Shown in pieces: positions 42,846 to 51,745 of a DNA stretch of 64,000 bases. A program made the translations under genes and the position numbers. The number at the start of each line of letters is the position of its first letter. Positions within the stretch are counted from its first letter, which is position 1. The notes beneath the pieces are model-generated. The model was not told where the DNA came from. It ran no database searches and saw only the letters and a program-made list of their open reading frames with translations. Source of the DNA: an uncultured Hyphomicrobiales bacterium (GTDB lineage: Bacteria; Pseudomonadota; Alphaproteobacteria; Rhizobiales; Beijerinckiaceae); the NCBI GenBank assembly GCA_903902915.1, contig CAIUWR010000076.1, positions 1-64,000 of the forward strand. Reading direction: 5' to 3'.

Positions 42846-43855
42846 CCGACGCTTCAGCGCAAGTGATCGACATCCATGCACATGTGCTGCATCCGGCGGT
42901 CTATGCGCGCACAATCAACAAGAATGTCATCAGCGGCTTCGGCGCCCGCATCATGGAAGAACGCCCGACACCGGACTCGCCGCGCTGGTCGCTATTTTCT
43001 AAAATGATCATCCCCGAAGCGCAGATCGCCGATATGGACGCGCGCGGCGTCTCGCACGCCGTGATCGCCACCAGCACGGTCTCGCAGAGCACTTTCTTCG
43101 CGGACGGCGCACTCGCCGCCGAACTCGACAGGCAGGCCAATGAGGGAATTGCCGACTGGGTACGCGCGCATCCAGATCGCTTCACCGGAACATTCACGCT
43201 GCCGTTGCAGAGCATCGATCGCGCGCTTGCAGAACTCGATCATGCTGCAAGCATTGGGCTGAAAATCGCAAACCTGCCGGCGAGCGTCAACGGCAAATAT
43301 CTGGGCGCCGCATACTTCGAGCCGCTCTGGACCGAGATTGAACGGCGCAGCCTGATCGCCATCATTCATCCTGATGGAATCAAGGATCCGGCGTTCCAGG
43401 ATTTCTCCCTCTGGAACGCCATCGGCCAAGGGATTGAAGAGACGCGCGTGATGGCGTCGCTCATCTATGAGGGCGTGCTGGAGCGCCATACGGAACTCAC
43501 CATCATCATGGCCCATGCTGGCGGTTTTCTGCCAACATATATCGCGCGGCTTGACCGCAACGCGACCGTCCACCCCGCCAGCATGAAGAACCTCAGCCGC
43601 AAGCCCAGTGAATATCTTCGGCGATTCTACTACGACACGGTGACTTATGATCCGCTCGTCATCGAAATCCTGCGTCGGCGCGTCGGCGCTGACCGCATCA
43701 TGTTCGGAAGCGACTATCCGTTCGGAGAAACGGACCCGCTCGCATTTATCGACGCCTGCGGCTTCGACGCCGCCACGAAATGCGCCATCATGCACGACAA
43801 CGCCGCTGCGCTGATCAACAGCACGCAAAAAAACAAGGACGGAGCGCGCCCATGA
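42842..43855 (+). CDS. Cytoplasmic amidohydrolase, ACMSD-like decarboxylase/hydrolase
   Basis: 337 residues, no signal peptide. VIDIHAHVLHP supplies the HxH metal ligands, IAIIHPDG and IIMAHAGGFLP hold further His residues, and RIMFGSDYPFGE carries the C-terminal Asp. The overall pattern matches amidohydrolase_2 enzymes that decarboxylate aminocarboxymuconate semialdehyde, resorcylate or related acids. It overlaps both neighbours by ATGA, placing the exported amidohydrolase, this enzyme and the MFS permease in strict coupling. It is clearly not a recent duplicate of the preceding gene. Confidence 0.85.
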   Translation: MTDASAQVIDIHAHVLHPAVYARTINKNVISGFGARIMEERPTPDSPRWSLFSKMIIPEAQIADMDARGVSHAVIATSTVSQSTFFADGALAAELDRQANEGIADWVRAHPDRFTGTFTLPLQSIDRALAELDHAASIGLKIANLPASVNGKYLGAAYFEPLWTEIERRSLIAIIHPDGIKDPAFQDFSLWNAIGQGIEETRVMASLIYEGVLERHTELTIIMAHAGGFLPTYIARLDRNATVHPASMKNLSRKPSEYLRRFYYDTVTYDPLVIEILRRRVGADRIMFGSDYPFGETDPLAFIDACGFDAATKCAIMHDNAAALINSTQKNKDGARP

Positions 43856-45225
43856 CCCTGCACACCAACGACGACGCCATCACGCAAAGGGAAGTCGTGT
43901 CGCGACTTGAACGCCTTCCGCTCTCAGCCTGGCAGGTCAAGACGCGCGTCATTGTCGGGACGGCGACCTTCTTCGACGCCTTCGACGCGCTCGCCATCGC
44001 CTTCATTTTGCCCGCCATCATTCCGCTCTGGCAGATGAAGCCGGCGGACATCGGTTGGCTGATCTCGATGGGCTATGTCGGCCAATTGATCGGCGCGCTC
44101 GTCGGCGGCTGGCTCGCGGAGCGCTTCGGGCGTCGGCCGGTGATCGTTGCGTCGATTCTGTGGTTCGGGCTGCTCAGCATCGCCTGCGCCTTCGCAACGG
44201 ATTATAATTCCCTTCTCCTCCTCCGCACATTGCAGGGGCTCGGGCTGGGCGCCGAAGTGCCGGTGGCGGCGACCTACATCAGCGAACTCGCAAGGGCGCA
44301 GGGGCGCGGCCGTTTCGTTTTGCTGTTCGAGCTCGTCTTTCCGGTCGGCATTCTCATGGCCGCCCTTCTCGGCCGGTGGATCGTACCGCATCTCGGTTGG
44401 CAATATATGTTCTATATTGGCGGGCTACCCGCCCTTCTGGCCCTGTACATGATGCGCCTGACGCCAGAAAGCCCGCGCTGGCTCGCCAGCCGCGGCCGCA
44501 TGGATGCGGCCAAGACGTCAATACTCGACATCGAAGCCCGCGTGGAGCGCGCCACCGGCAAGCCGCTGCCACCCGTCGTCGATATGGACGTCAATCTCTT
44601 TCCCAAGCGCGCAAGCTGGAGCGACCTGTTTCTAGGCATCTACGCAAAGCGCACGATCGTGCTGTGGGTCTGCTGGTTCGCGACCTACCTCGCCAATTAC
44701 GGCCTTACGACCTGGCTGCCGAGCGTCTATCAGCAGGTCTTCAAGCTGCCGATCGAACAGGCTTTGAGCTATGGATTGATTGCGAACATCCTGGGCCTCG
44801 CGAGCAGCGTCGCCTGCGCGCTGCTGATCGACAAGGTCGGCCGCCGTATCTGGTTCACCGCAGCTTTCGCCGGTTCGGCGATCTCGCTTCTGACCCTCTG
44901 GGCGATCGGTGCGACGACGCCCGAGCGCGTGCTGATCTGCTCGACGCTGAGCTTCATGTGCGTCAGCACATTGTCGCTGGCCTTGTACCTCTACACGTCG
45001 GAAATGTACCCAACGCGCATGCGCGCACTGGGTACGGGCGCCGCGACGGCTTGGTTGCGCATCGCCTCCATCATCGGGCCTATCACCGTGGGCACGCTGG
45101 TGGCGGCCGGAGGCCTTGACACCGTGTTCGGCCTGTTCGGCAGCGTGGTGTTGATCGCCGCCGTCGTCATCTTCCTCTTCGGCACGGAGACAAAGGGCAA
45201 GGTGCTGGAAGACGTGTCGCCCTGA
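43852..45225 (+). CDS. MFS metabolite:proton symporter (NiaP/aromatic-acid type)
   Basis: 457 residues from the ATG overlapping the previous stop, with 12 membrane helices. ATFFDAFDALAIAFILPAI in helix 1 and LAERFGRRPVIV in loop 2-3 are MFS signatures, TPESPRWL after helix 6 is shared with sugar-porter and NiaP-like proteins, and TSEMYPTRMRALGTG marks helix 10. It should import the substrate, or the product of the exported amidohydrolase. The acidic residue in helix 1 (FDAFDA) is like that in aromatic-acid symporters. Last gene of the four-gene operon; a hairpin follows. Confidence 0.87.
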   Translation: MTLHTNDDAITQREVVSRLERLPLSAWQVKTRVIVGTATFFDAFDALAIAFILPAIIPLWQMKPADIGWLISMGYVGQLIGALVGGWLAERFGRRPVIVASILWFGLLSIACAFATDYNSLLLLRTLQGLGLGAEVPVAATYISELARAQGRGRFVLLFELVFPVGILMAALLGRWIVPHLGWQYMFYIGGLPALLALYMMRLTPESPRWLASRGRMDAAKTSILDIEARVERATGKPLPPVVDMDVNLFPKRASWSDLFLGIYAKRTIVLWVCWFATYLANYGLTTWLPSVYQQVFKLPIEQALSYGLIANILGLASSVACALLIDKVGRRIWFTAAFAGSAISLLTLWAIGATTPERVLICSTLSFMCVSTLSLALYLYTSEMYPTRMRALGTGAATAWLRIASIIGPITVGTLVAAGGLDTVFGLFGSVVLIAAVVIFLFGTETKGKVLEDVSP

Positions 45226-45277
45226 ATGGCGCAGATGCACCTGAGAGCGGACGCGGCGCGGCGCCTTCCTTCACGGA

Positions 45278-45304
45278 GGCGTCGCTTGCGCGGGCGCAAA
45301 CGCC
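45278..45304 (+). terminator. Possible terminator hairpin after the MFS gene
   Basis: GGCGT and ACGCC enclose an inner TTGCG/CGCAA stem, about 53 bases after the MFS stop. No T-run follows. It separates the four-gene operon from the Bug/ligase/isomerase operon 200 bp later. Confidence 0.3.
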
Positions 45305-45511
45305 GACCAGGCGGCGGCGTCTGTTCGCCCATGATGACGACCCACTGACGCCGCCTTAGAGACGCCGCGAGATCGACAGATGGAAGGCGGATTCTAAAGC
45401 CATTCAAAACACCAGATGGAAACGACGCACAATGAGCCTTGCGGGTTTTGTCGCTTGCCTCAAGGCTTGGCGTCACGATAACATTGATCGATAACACTCT
45501 GGGAGGAAATG

Positions 45512-46480
45512 ATGCTGATTTCTCGGCGCACAGCTTTGTCTATGGCCGCAACCGCAGCACTTCCCATCCATGCCCGCGCTGACGACTATCCAAATCGGCC
45601 GATCAAAATTATCGTCCCCTATCCGCCCGGCGATGGCCCCGACGTGATCGCGCGTGCGCTTGGCGAACTTTTGTATCAGCGACTGAAGCAAACTTTCATC
45701 ATCGAGAACCAGGCGGGCGCGGGCACGACATTGGCCGCCGCAAGCCTTAAAAGGGCTGAGCCCGACGGTTATACGTTGATGTTTGGCGGCTCCACAGGCC
45801 TCGCCGTCGCCCCGGCCCTCTATTCCAATCTGCGCTATGACCCTGTCAAGGATTTCACGCTCGTCTGCACGGTCGCCAAGTCGCCTTTCGCGCTCTTCGT
45901 ATCCAAGGATGGGCCAAAGACGCTTGCGGAGCTTGTGGCGCGCGCGAAGGCTGACCCAGAGTGGTTTACCTATGGGTCGGCGGGCTCGGGCTCCCCGCAT
46001 CATTTGCTTGGCTCCATGCTGGTTCGCGCCACCGGCATCAAGGGGTCGCATGTTCCCTACAAGGGCGTGACGGCCGCGTTGAGCGATCTTCTCGCCGGGC
46101 GCATTCAAGCCAGCTTCTCCCATATCGCCGCGGCTCTGGGACTGCTGCAAAATGGCGACCTTCGCGCGATTGCGGTTGCGCCGCCTGAGGGCATCCCCGC
46201 GCTCGCTGGGGTGCCAAGCTTCGCCGATCTCGGCTACCAAGGCTTTCAGGACGCCGCATGGCTCGGTCTCGTTGCGCCTGCCGGCCTGCCGCCGCAGATT
46301 GCTGAACGCCTGTCGCAAGCGACGCTGGAGGTGGTCAAAAGCCCCGAGGGTCGCAAACGTATTGAAGCCTTGTTCCTCACGCCCGATCCGCGTGGCTATG
46401 GGGAGCTTAAGACCTATGTTGCATCGGAGGTCGAGCGTTGGGCGCCCATCGTGAAGGCGTCCGGAGCTGAAGTGAACTGA
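45512..46480 (+). CDS. Bug/TctC-family periplasmic receptor
   Basis: 322 residues. Two adjacent ATGs exist at 45509 and 45512; GGGAGG at 45501-45506 suits the second better. The N-terminus SRRTALSMAATAALPIHARA is a Tat-like or Sec signal. The mature part starts DDYPNRPIKIIVPYPPGDGPD and has FIIENQAGAGTTLAA, both Bug signatures, plus YGSAGSGSPHHLLG for the carboxylate contact. It leads an operon with an acyl-CoA ligase and an HCCA-isomerase-like gene. The probable ligand is an aromatic carboxylate later activated by the ligase. No TctAB partner is present. Confidence 0.88.
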   Translation: MLISRRTALSMAATAALPIHARADDYPNRPIKIIVPYPPGDGPDVIARALGELLYQRLKQTFIIENQAGAGTTLAAASLKRAEPDGYTLMFGGSTGLAVAPALYSNLRYDPVKDFTLVCTVAKSPFALFVSKDGPKTLAELVARAKADPEWFTYGSAGSGSPHHLLGSMLVRATGIKGSHVPYKGVTAALSDLLAGRIQASFSHIAAALGLLQNGDLRAIAVAPPEGIPALAGVPSFADLGYQGFQDAAWLGLVAPAGLPPQIAERLSQATLEVVKSPEGRKRIEALFLTPDPRGYGELKTYVASEVERWAPIVKASGAEVN

Positions 46481-46481
46481 C

Positions 46482-48344
46482 GTGACCCAGCCAGCGCCAT
46501 TGCGTCCGCAATTTTCGAACCGCGCCGATATCCGATCCATTGAAGCGGGCGGCGCGGATATGGTGCCGGTCGCGACAATATTCGAACTTCTGACACGAAC
46601 GGCGACAGAGCACCCAACCCGTCCGGCCATCAGCCTGCTGGCGACAGGCAGCGCGGAGGATGATCCGCACGTCGTCACCTATGCAGAGTTGTTCGCCCGC
46701 GTGAAGCGCTGCGCCAACGCCTTTCGATCGCTAGGGATTGAGCGCGATGATGTTGTGGCGTTCTTGCTGCCGACACTGCCGGATACGTTTGTTACGATTT
46801 TCGCCGCACAGATCGCCGGTGTCGTGTGCCCCATCAATCATATGTTGGCGCCAACTCATATTGTGGGGCTTTTACGCGCCGTCAACGCCAAAGTGCTGGT
46901 CGCTCTTGGTCCAGATAGCGACTTCCAGATCACGGAAAAAGTCGTGGAGATCAAATCGGCGCTTCCCCGTCTCACGGTCGTCCAGATCGGCGTTCGCGTA
47001 GACGAGGCTCATCTCGACTTCGAAGATCTTCTCGAACAGCAGCCCGGCGAACTCGTATTCGATCCCCAGTTGACGAAGGCGCACACAGCAGCGCTGTTCC
47101 ACACGGGTGGTACGACCGGGGCCCCCAAACTGGTGCGCCACACCCATGAAAATGAGGTTTATGCGAGCTGGCTCATGGGTCTCGCCTATGGTTTCAGCCA
47201 TCGCGACGTCGTTCTGAATGGCTTTCCGCTCTTCCATGTAGCGGGCGTTTTTTGTCACGGCCTAGCAGAGATCGCAGCCGGGGCACATATCCTCATCCCC
47301 TCGAAGCTTGGAATGCGCAACCAGCGTTTCGTCGCCGATCACTGGAAGATCGTCGAGCGTCACAAGGTGTCAATCCTTACCGGTGGCCCGACTTTCATGA
47401 CAACGTTGCTGAATGGCGAGCAGCCGAGCGAAGACATCTCAAGCGTGCGCGTTCTGATCACAGGCGGCTCACCATTGCCACCTGAACTCGCCACGACGTT
47501 TGAAGAACGGTTCGGCGTGGCCGTGCGCGGCATGTTTGGCATGACGGAAGCCTGCGGCGTGGTGAGCGTTGAGCCGCTCAATGCACCGCGTGTTGCGCAT
47601 TCCTGTGGCTTTGCACTCCCCTTCAGCGAGGTCCGTGTCATTCCGCTAGGCGCGTCTGGCAATGATCCGGGTAAAGCGTTGCGACCTGGCCAGACGGGAC
47701 AGCTCATCATTCGCGGCAAGCAGATCAGCCCAGGCTATACGGATAGCGCGCGCAATGCCGATGCATTTCTAGCGGGAGGCTGGTTGAAGTCCGGCGATGT
47801 CGGTCACATTGATGACGACGGACGCATCTTCATCACTGGCCGCGCGAAAGACGTCATCATTCGCAGCGGCCATAATATCGACCCATCTCTCATTGAAGAG
47901 GCTTTGCTACGACACCCCGCCGTTGAATTATGCGCAGCTGTGGGCCAACCAGATCCCTATGCTGGCGAATTGCCTGTCGCCTTTGTGCAGCTGCGACCCG
48001 GCGCCTCTTGCCCCATTGACGAGCTGATGCAGATCGCCAACACCCATATTCCAGAGCGACCTGCATTCCCCAAACGCATCTGGCAAGTCGAGCGCTTCGC
48101 TATGACCGCAACCGGCAAAATTCTGAAACCAGAGCTGCGTCGTATCGCGGCAGAACGCGCGGTAACAGATGCGCTTGTTGTTTTCGCTAAGGACGCAAGG
48201 CGACTTGAAGTCGCCGCCATCGCAGGCGAGGCTGCAACAACTTTGCTCGTTGAGGTCGACGGCGCGGCACCGGCGACCATCGACGCCATTCGGAAAACGC
48301 TCGCCTCCTTCCGCTTGGCTTTTGAGCTCAGGACAAATGCATGA
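46482..48344 (+). CDS. Acyl-CoA synthetase (AMP-forming)
   Basis: 620 residues from a GTG right after the Bug stop; the segment FSNRADIRSIEAGG upstream of the first internal Met resembles the N-terminus of this acyl-CoA synthetase group, so the longer start is kept. The AMP-binding P-loop is LFHTGGTTGAPKLVRHTH, the A5-like motif is FGMTEACGVVS, the hinge is ITGRAKDVIIRSGHNIDP, and the catalytic lysine is in TATGKILKPELRR. It activates a carboxylic acid to its CoA thioester. It overlaps the HCCA-isomerase gene by ATGA. Substrate may be the acid delivered by the Bug system. Confidence 0.88.
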   Translation: MTQPAPLRPQFSNRADIRSIEAGGADMVPVATIFELLTRTATEHPTRPAISLLATGSAEDDPHVVTYAELFARVKRCANAFRSLGIERDDVVAFLLPTLPDTFVTIFAAQIAGVVCPINHMLAPTHIVGLLRAVNAKVLVALGPDSDFQITEKVVEIKSALPRLTVVQIGVRVDEAHLDFEDLLEQQPGELVFDPQLTKAHTAALFHTGGTTGAPKLVRHTHENEVYASWLMGLAYGFSHRDVVLNGFPLFHVAGVFCHGLAEIAAGAHILIPSKLGMRNQRFVADHWKIVERHKVSILTGGPTFMTTLLNGEQPSEDISSVRVLITGGSPLPPELATTFEERFGVAVRGMFGMTEACGVVSVEPLNAPRVAHSCGFALPFSEVRVIPLGASGNDPGKALRPGQTGQLIIRGKQISPGYTDSARNADAFLAGGWLKSGDVGHIDDDGRIFITGRAKDVIIRSGHNIDPSLIEEALLRHPAVELCAAVGQPDPYAGELPVAFVQLRPGASCPIDELMQIANTHIPERPAFPKRIWQVERFAMTATGKILKPELRRIAAERAVTDALVVFAKDARRLEVAAIAGEAATTLLVEVDGAAPATIDAIRKTLASFRLAFELRTNA

Positions 48345-48949
48345 CGGATTTGCTTGAATTCTATTTCGATTTCATCTCACCTTTCGGTTGGCTCGCAAGC
48401 TTGCGCGTTGATGCGCTCGCAGCGCGCCATGGCTATGAGACACGCTGGCAGTCGATGCTGCTCGGCGTCAGCGTGCTCAAAGTCATGGGAATGAAGCCTT
48501 TGCGCCAATACCCGCTCAAGGGCGATTATTTGAAGCATGACCTTCTGCGCTATCTTCGTAGGCACGAGATCAAAACAGCACGAGATCTCGATTCAGCGCC
48601 CGCGAATCCTCTGGCTGCTGGCCGTATCTTTCACATCCTGGATGCAGCCGATCCCGCGCTCGCGAAGACTGTAACGCGCGCGCTTCTTCATGCCTATTGG
48701 GGAGAGGCGCGAGATATCGGCGACGCAGATCTTGCGGTCGCAATCGCAAGTCAGGCGGGCGCAGATCGCAACAGGCTGAAAGACGCGCTCGCCTCTGGCG
48801 AGGGTGATCAGTTGCTGCGTGCGGCGGTTGATCGCTCCCTCGCGCGAGGCGTTTTCGGCTCGCCGTTTTTCATTGTGAAGGACGAACCATTCTTCGGGCT
48901 CGAAAAGATGGAGATTCTCGAAGAATGGCTCGCAGAGCGTGGGTGGTGA
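48341..48949 (+). CDS. 2-hydroxychromene-2-carboxylate isomerase-like protein (GST-kappa/DsbA fold)
   Basis: 202 residues. EFYFDFISPFGWLASLRVDALA (6-27) is the glutathione-binding start of HCCA isomerases, and GVFGSPFFIVKDEPFFGLEKMEILEEWLAERG is the family C-terminus with the cis-Pro SPFF segment. The helical insertion between about 60 and 150 is normal. The best-known reaction is glutathione-dependent isomerisation of 2-hydroxychromene-2-carboxylate in naphthalene breakdown, but the family is broad. Coupling to an acyl-CoA ligase suggests a different aromatic or alicyclic substrate. Confidence 0.85.
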   Translation: MTDLLEFYFDFISPFGWLASLRVDALAARHGYETRWQSMLLGVSVLKVMGMKPLRQYPLKGDYLKHDLLRYLRRHEIKTARDLDSAPANPLAAGRIFHILDAADPALAKTVTRALLHAYWGEARDIGDADLAVAIASQAGADRNRLKDALASGEGDQLLRAAVDRSLARGVFGSPFFIVKDEPFFGLEKMEILEEWLAERGW

Positions 48950-49086
48950 ACTTCAATTCTTCGGCTTTTAAGGCCATTATCCCTCAAAGGCATCGGGCAG
49001 ACGAAAGTTTCGCGGATCCGTTCATTCGCCAATTCACTGATAGCATCATGGCTGAGTCATCTATTTATGAGCGGGACGCCACGCTC

Positions 49087-50049
49087 TCATTCCAATCGCG
49101 CGCCTGATGCTTCCACAATGCCCTTCCATTTAGCAAAGTCCTCGCGGACAAGGGTCTGAAACTGAGCGATCGAGAAGCTCATCGGCTCCAGATAGGAGGC
49201 GTCGAATTTCTTCAACACCTCGGCGTCCGTCGTCATCTCCCGCAGATAGCCGTTGAGCCGTTGAATGATCGCGGGATCCGTGCCCGTCGGCGCCACGATC
49301 CCGAACCATGTCGTGGCGTTGTAATTGTCGAGGCCAGCTTCGGCGACCGTCATCTGGTCCGGCAAGGTCTTCAAGCGATTGGGGGCGGCGACGCCCAGCG
49401 ATCTGAGCGCCCCAGCCTGGATGTGTTGAATCACTGGAGCGGCGGCCACGGCCATGAAATCTATGTGCCCACCAATGAGATCATTGACAGCGGGCGCAGC
49501 GCCCCGAAACGGCACATGCACCATCTCGACGCCTGTAGCGCGCGCGAATGCGTCGGCGGCCAGATGGTTTGTCGTGCCCACGCCCGCTGATCCATAGGAT
49601 ATTTTGCCCGGATGAGCCTTGGCGTAGGCGATGAACTCCGTCAGGTTCTTGGCCGGAACGGTCGAGGATATGACAAGCAATTGCGGCGCCTCTGCGATGA
49701 CCGCGATGGGCGCCACATCTTTCAATGCGTCGAAGGGCATTTTCGCGAACAAATGGGGATTGATGGCCAGATTGCCCGTCGCCACAAGGCCCAGAGTATA
49801 ACCATCCTTGCCCGCCTTGATCATCTGGGCGATGCCTGTGTTGCCGCCTGCGCCCGGAACATTCTCGACGATCACCGCCTGATTGAGTTTTGCGCCAAGG
49901 AACTCGGCGGAGACGCGCGCGACGACATCCGTCACCCCGCCTGCGGCGAAAGGAACGATCAGTTTCAAGGGACGGTCGGGGTAATCCCCGGCCATGGCGG
50001 GCAGGCCCGAGAGAAGCGACAGCGTCGCCGCGATGATCCAGTTGCGCAT
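49087..50049 (-). CDS. Bug/TctC-family periplasmic receptor
   Basis: 320 residues from the ATG at 50049; the longer open frame upstream overlaps the GntR gene and is not protein-like. A signal peptide is present (NWIIAATLSLLSGLPAMA-G). The mature start DYPDRPLKLIVPFAAGGVTDVVAR and the segment AVIVENVPGAGGNTGIAQ are Bug hallmarks. It lies 35 bp downstream of a GntR/FCD regulator on the same strand, which probably controls it. It is the third orphan Bug receptor in the window. Confidence 0.9.
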   Translation of the reverse strand: MRNWIIAATLSLLSGLPAMAGDYPDRPLKLIVPFAAGGVTDVVARVSAEFLGAKLNQAVIVENVPGAGGNTGIAQMIKAGKDGYTLGLVATGNLAINPHLFAKMPFDALKDVAPIAVIAEAPQLLVISSTVPAKNLTEFIAYAKAHPGKISYGSAGVGTTNHLAADAFARATGVEMVHVPFRGAAPAVNDLIGGHIDFMAVAAAPVIQHIQAGALRSLGVAAPNRLKTLPDQMTVAEAGLDNYNATTWFGIVAPTGTDPAIIQRLNGYLREMTTDAEVLKKFDASYLEPMSFSIAQFQTLVREDFAKWKGIVEASGARLE

Positions 50050-50084
50050 GATATCCTGTGGTTTGTTGGTCTGGCGTTCGGCCA

Positions 50085-50891
50085 TCAGCCCGTTTGGGCT
50101 GCGCCGTTGCCCTGGGGTGAAATCAAAGCAAGGGAGGCTCTGACGCAAACGGGGTCGTATTCGGGCGCTATGTCCGTCAGGATCTCCAGAGCCGAGCGAG
50201 CGAGATGTCGCCCGAGCTGGCGCACGACCCCCTCCATGTCGCGCATCACGAAGAGCTCCGCGATGGCCTGGTGTTCGATCTCGCCGCGTCGCCACCACCC
50301 ATCCGGGTAACGCGATTTCAGCAAGGATCTATACCGCTGGGTGCGTGCAATTCTGTCCTCCAGAGCCTGCTGGAGCGGCGTTGGCGCGCGCGAGATCAGC
50401 GTGGCGTGGAAGGCCTTGTGCGGGACTTGCCAGACGTTGAAGTCGGCATGGGCCTGTGCGGAATTCATGTCGTCGATCCGCCGCTTGACGACCAGATGAT
50501 CGTCGGTCGTCGCGACTTTGGTGGTGATCTGCGCGGCGAGGGTTTCCAGAAGGATACGCTCGCCATAGGCCGAGTCGATGAGCTCGGGCGTGAAGCTTAC
50601 GACGCGGCATCTGAAGTTGGGCTCGCCTTCGACCAGCCCTTCCTGCTGCAACATGCGCAGGGCTTCGCGGACCGGCGTGCGGCTGACATCCAGTCGCCGC
50701 GCCACATCGACCTGAGAGAGCACAGTCCCCGGCTTCAAAGCCCCCGAGAGGAGGCATCCGCGCAGATGTTCCAGAACATCGAGCGCGGTTCGCCGCGCGC
50801 CTGAACCCGAAGATGGTTTCAGACACGCAAGATCGTCCCCATCGACTACAGTCATCGCGCCGTTTTGCTTTAACGGCGATCTTTTTTCCAT
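50085..50891 (-). CDS. GntR-family (FCD) transcriptional regulator
   Basis: 268 residues from the ATG at 50891. The winged helix is at about 35-100 (LKPGTVLSQVDVARRLDVSRTPVREALRMLQQEGLVEG), the signature of the FadR branch. An all-helical FCD domain follows, with metal-site residues in HKAFHATLI and a later EHQAIAELF segment where the conserved His sits. FCD regulators sense carboxylates. It lies between an exported isochorismatase-like gene and a Bug receptor, all on the minus strand, and probably controls both. An inverted repeat begins at its start codon. Confidence 0.88.
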   Translation of the reverse strand: MEKRSPLKQNGAMTVVDGDDLACLKPSSGSGARRTALDVLEHLRGCLLSGALKPGTVLSQVDVARRLDVSRTPVREALRMLQQEGLVEGEPNFRCRVVSFTPELIDSAYGERILLETLAAQITTKVATTDDHLVVKRRIDDMNSAQAHADFNVWQVPHKAFHATLISRAPTPLQQALEDRIARTQRYRSLLKSRYPDGWWRRGEIEHQAIAELFVMRDMEGVVRQLGRHLARSALEILTDIAPEYDPVCVRASLALISPQGNGAAQTG

Positions 50892-50932
50892 GGTGGGCTT
50901 CCTTACGATTTCCAGCATGAGAAAGCCTACCA
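50891..50932. promoter_or_regulatory. Inverted repeat at the GntR start
   Basis: TGGTGGGCTTCC (50891-50902) and GAAAGCCTACCA (50921-50932) match as inverted repeats in 10 of 12 positions across an 18-base spacer. The inner arm touches the GntR start codon. An autoregulatory operator is one reading; a leader hairpin that masks the start is another. Confidence 0.4.
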
Positions 50933-50971
50933 CAGGTCCCCTGTTTCAGACTGCGGGACGCTCGCCCGGGA

Positions 50972-51709
50972 TCACGGCTTCGTCGCGCCCTTGGGCTGGT
51001 CGAAGAGCGCGAGGAATTCGGCGTTCTTCACGGGGGTCGACCACATCGGATAGACGTTGGTCACCATCTGCTTGGCCATGTCTTCGAAGAAGCCGGGGAT
51101 CGCTTCCGACAGCGCATAGACGTGGTAGCCCAAATCATATCCGGCGAGGATCGTCGCCAGCACGCAGACATCCGCCGTATAGCCAGCGACCGCGATGTTC
51201 TTGATGCCCTTGGAGCGCAAGATCTCGTTGAGCCCCGTGCCGCCAAAGCCGCTCACCTGGACGCGCGGGGGCAGGAACAGGTCGCCATCCTTCGGGCCGG
51301 GACGCAGCGGCTCGTAATAGGCGGCCTCCGGGCTCCCGATTTTCCAGGCCTGACGGGCCAGTTGCCCGCGGTGGAATCCGCCCGGATTGCTTTGATCGAG
51401 TTCGCGATAGTCCTGCGTATAGCCCTCGGTCACATGCACCACGAGAATGCCCTTGGCGCGCGCCTGTTTCACCAGATCGACCGTGCGGTCGAGCATTTTG
51501 GTCTTGTCGTAATAGTCCTTGAAGCGCGTGTACCAGGCGCCGTCCGGCGAGGTGAAGTTCGCCTGGAAATCAACGAGGATGATCGCGGTCTCCTCGGCTT
51601 TCACCGGGCCGGGATTGGTCTGTGCGGTCACGGCTGTCGAGCTGACTGCGAGCATGAGCGCCGCGCTTGTGGCGATGGCGCGGGCGACGCGAGCAAAATA
51701 GCGGATCAT
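50972..51709 (-). CDS. Exported isochorismatase-family cysteine hydrolase
   Basis: 245 residues with a signal peptide (about 1-30, ending STAVTA-Q); most relatives are cytoplasmic. Asp47 in IILVDFQANF and Cys182 in GYTADVCVLAT are two members of the Asp-Lys-Cys triad. The usual Lys, six residues before the Phe of the SAF/SGF motif, appears to be Arg149 in PPRVQVSGFGGTGL. Substrates in this family are amides, vinyl ethers or N-formyl compounds. GGGAGG precedes the ATG. It lies 80 bp before the GntR gene, divergent from an FMN reductase. Confidence 0.82.
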   Translation of the reverse strand: MIRYFARVARAIATSAALMLAVSSTAVTAQTNPGPVKAEETAIILVDFQANFTSPDGAWYTRFKDYYDKTKMLDRTVDLVKQARAKGILVVHVTEGYTQDYRELDQSNPGGFHRGQLARQAWKIGSPEAAYYEPLRPGPKDGDLFLPPRVQVSGFGGTGLNEILRSKGIKNIAVAGYTADVCVLATILAGYDLGYHVYALSEAIPGFFEDMAKQMVTNVYPMWSTPVKNAEFLALFDQPKGATKP

Positions 51710-51735
51710 TGTTGCCTCCCTTGTTTATCCGAAAA

Positions 51736-51745
51736 GTGTATCCAC
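51736..51745. promoter_or_regulatory. GTGTATCCAC site upstream of the isochorismatase gene
   Basis: A GTG-N-AT-N-CAC quasi-palindrome within AAAAGTGTATCCACAATTTT, 27 bases before the isochorismatase start. Its exact reverse complement occurs at 51934-51943. GntR/FCD proteins often bind short GTATAC-like dyads of this kind. Confidence 0.45.
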
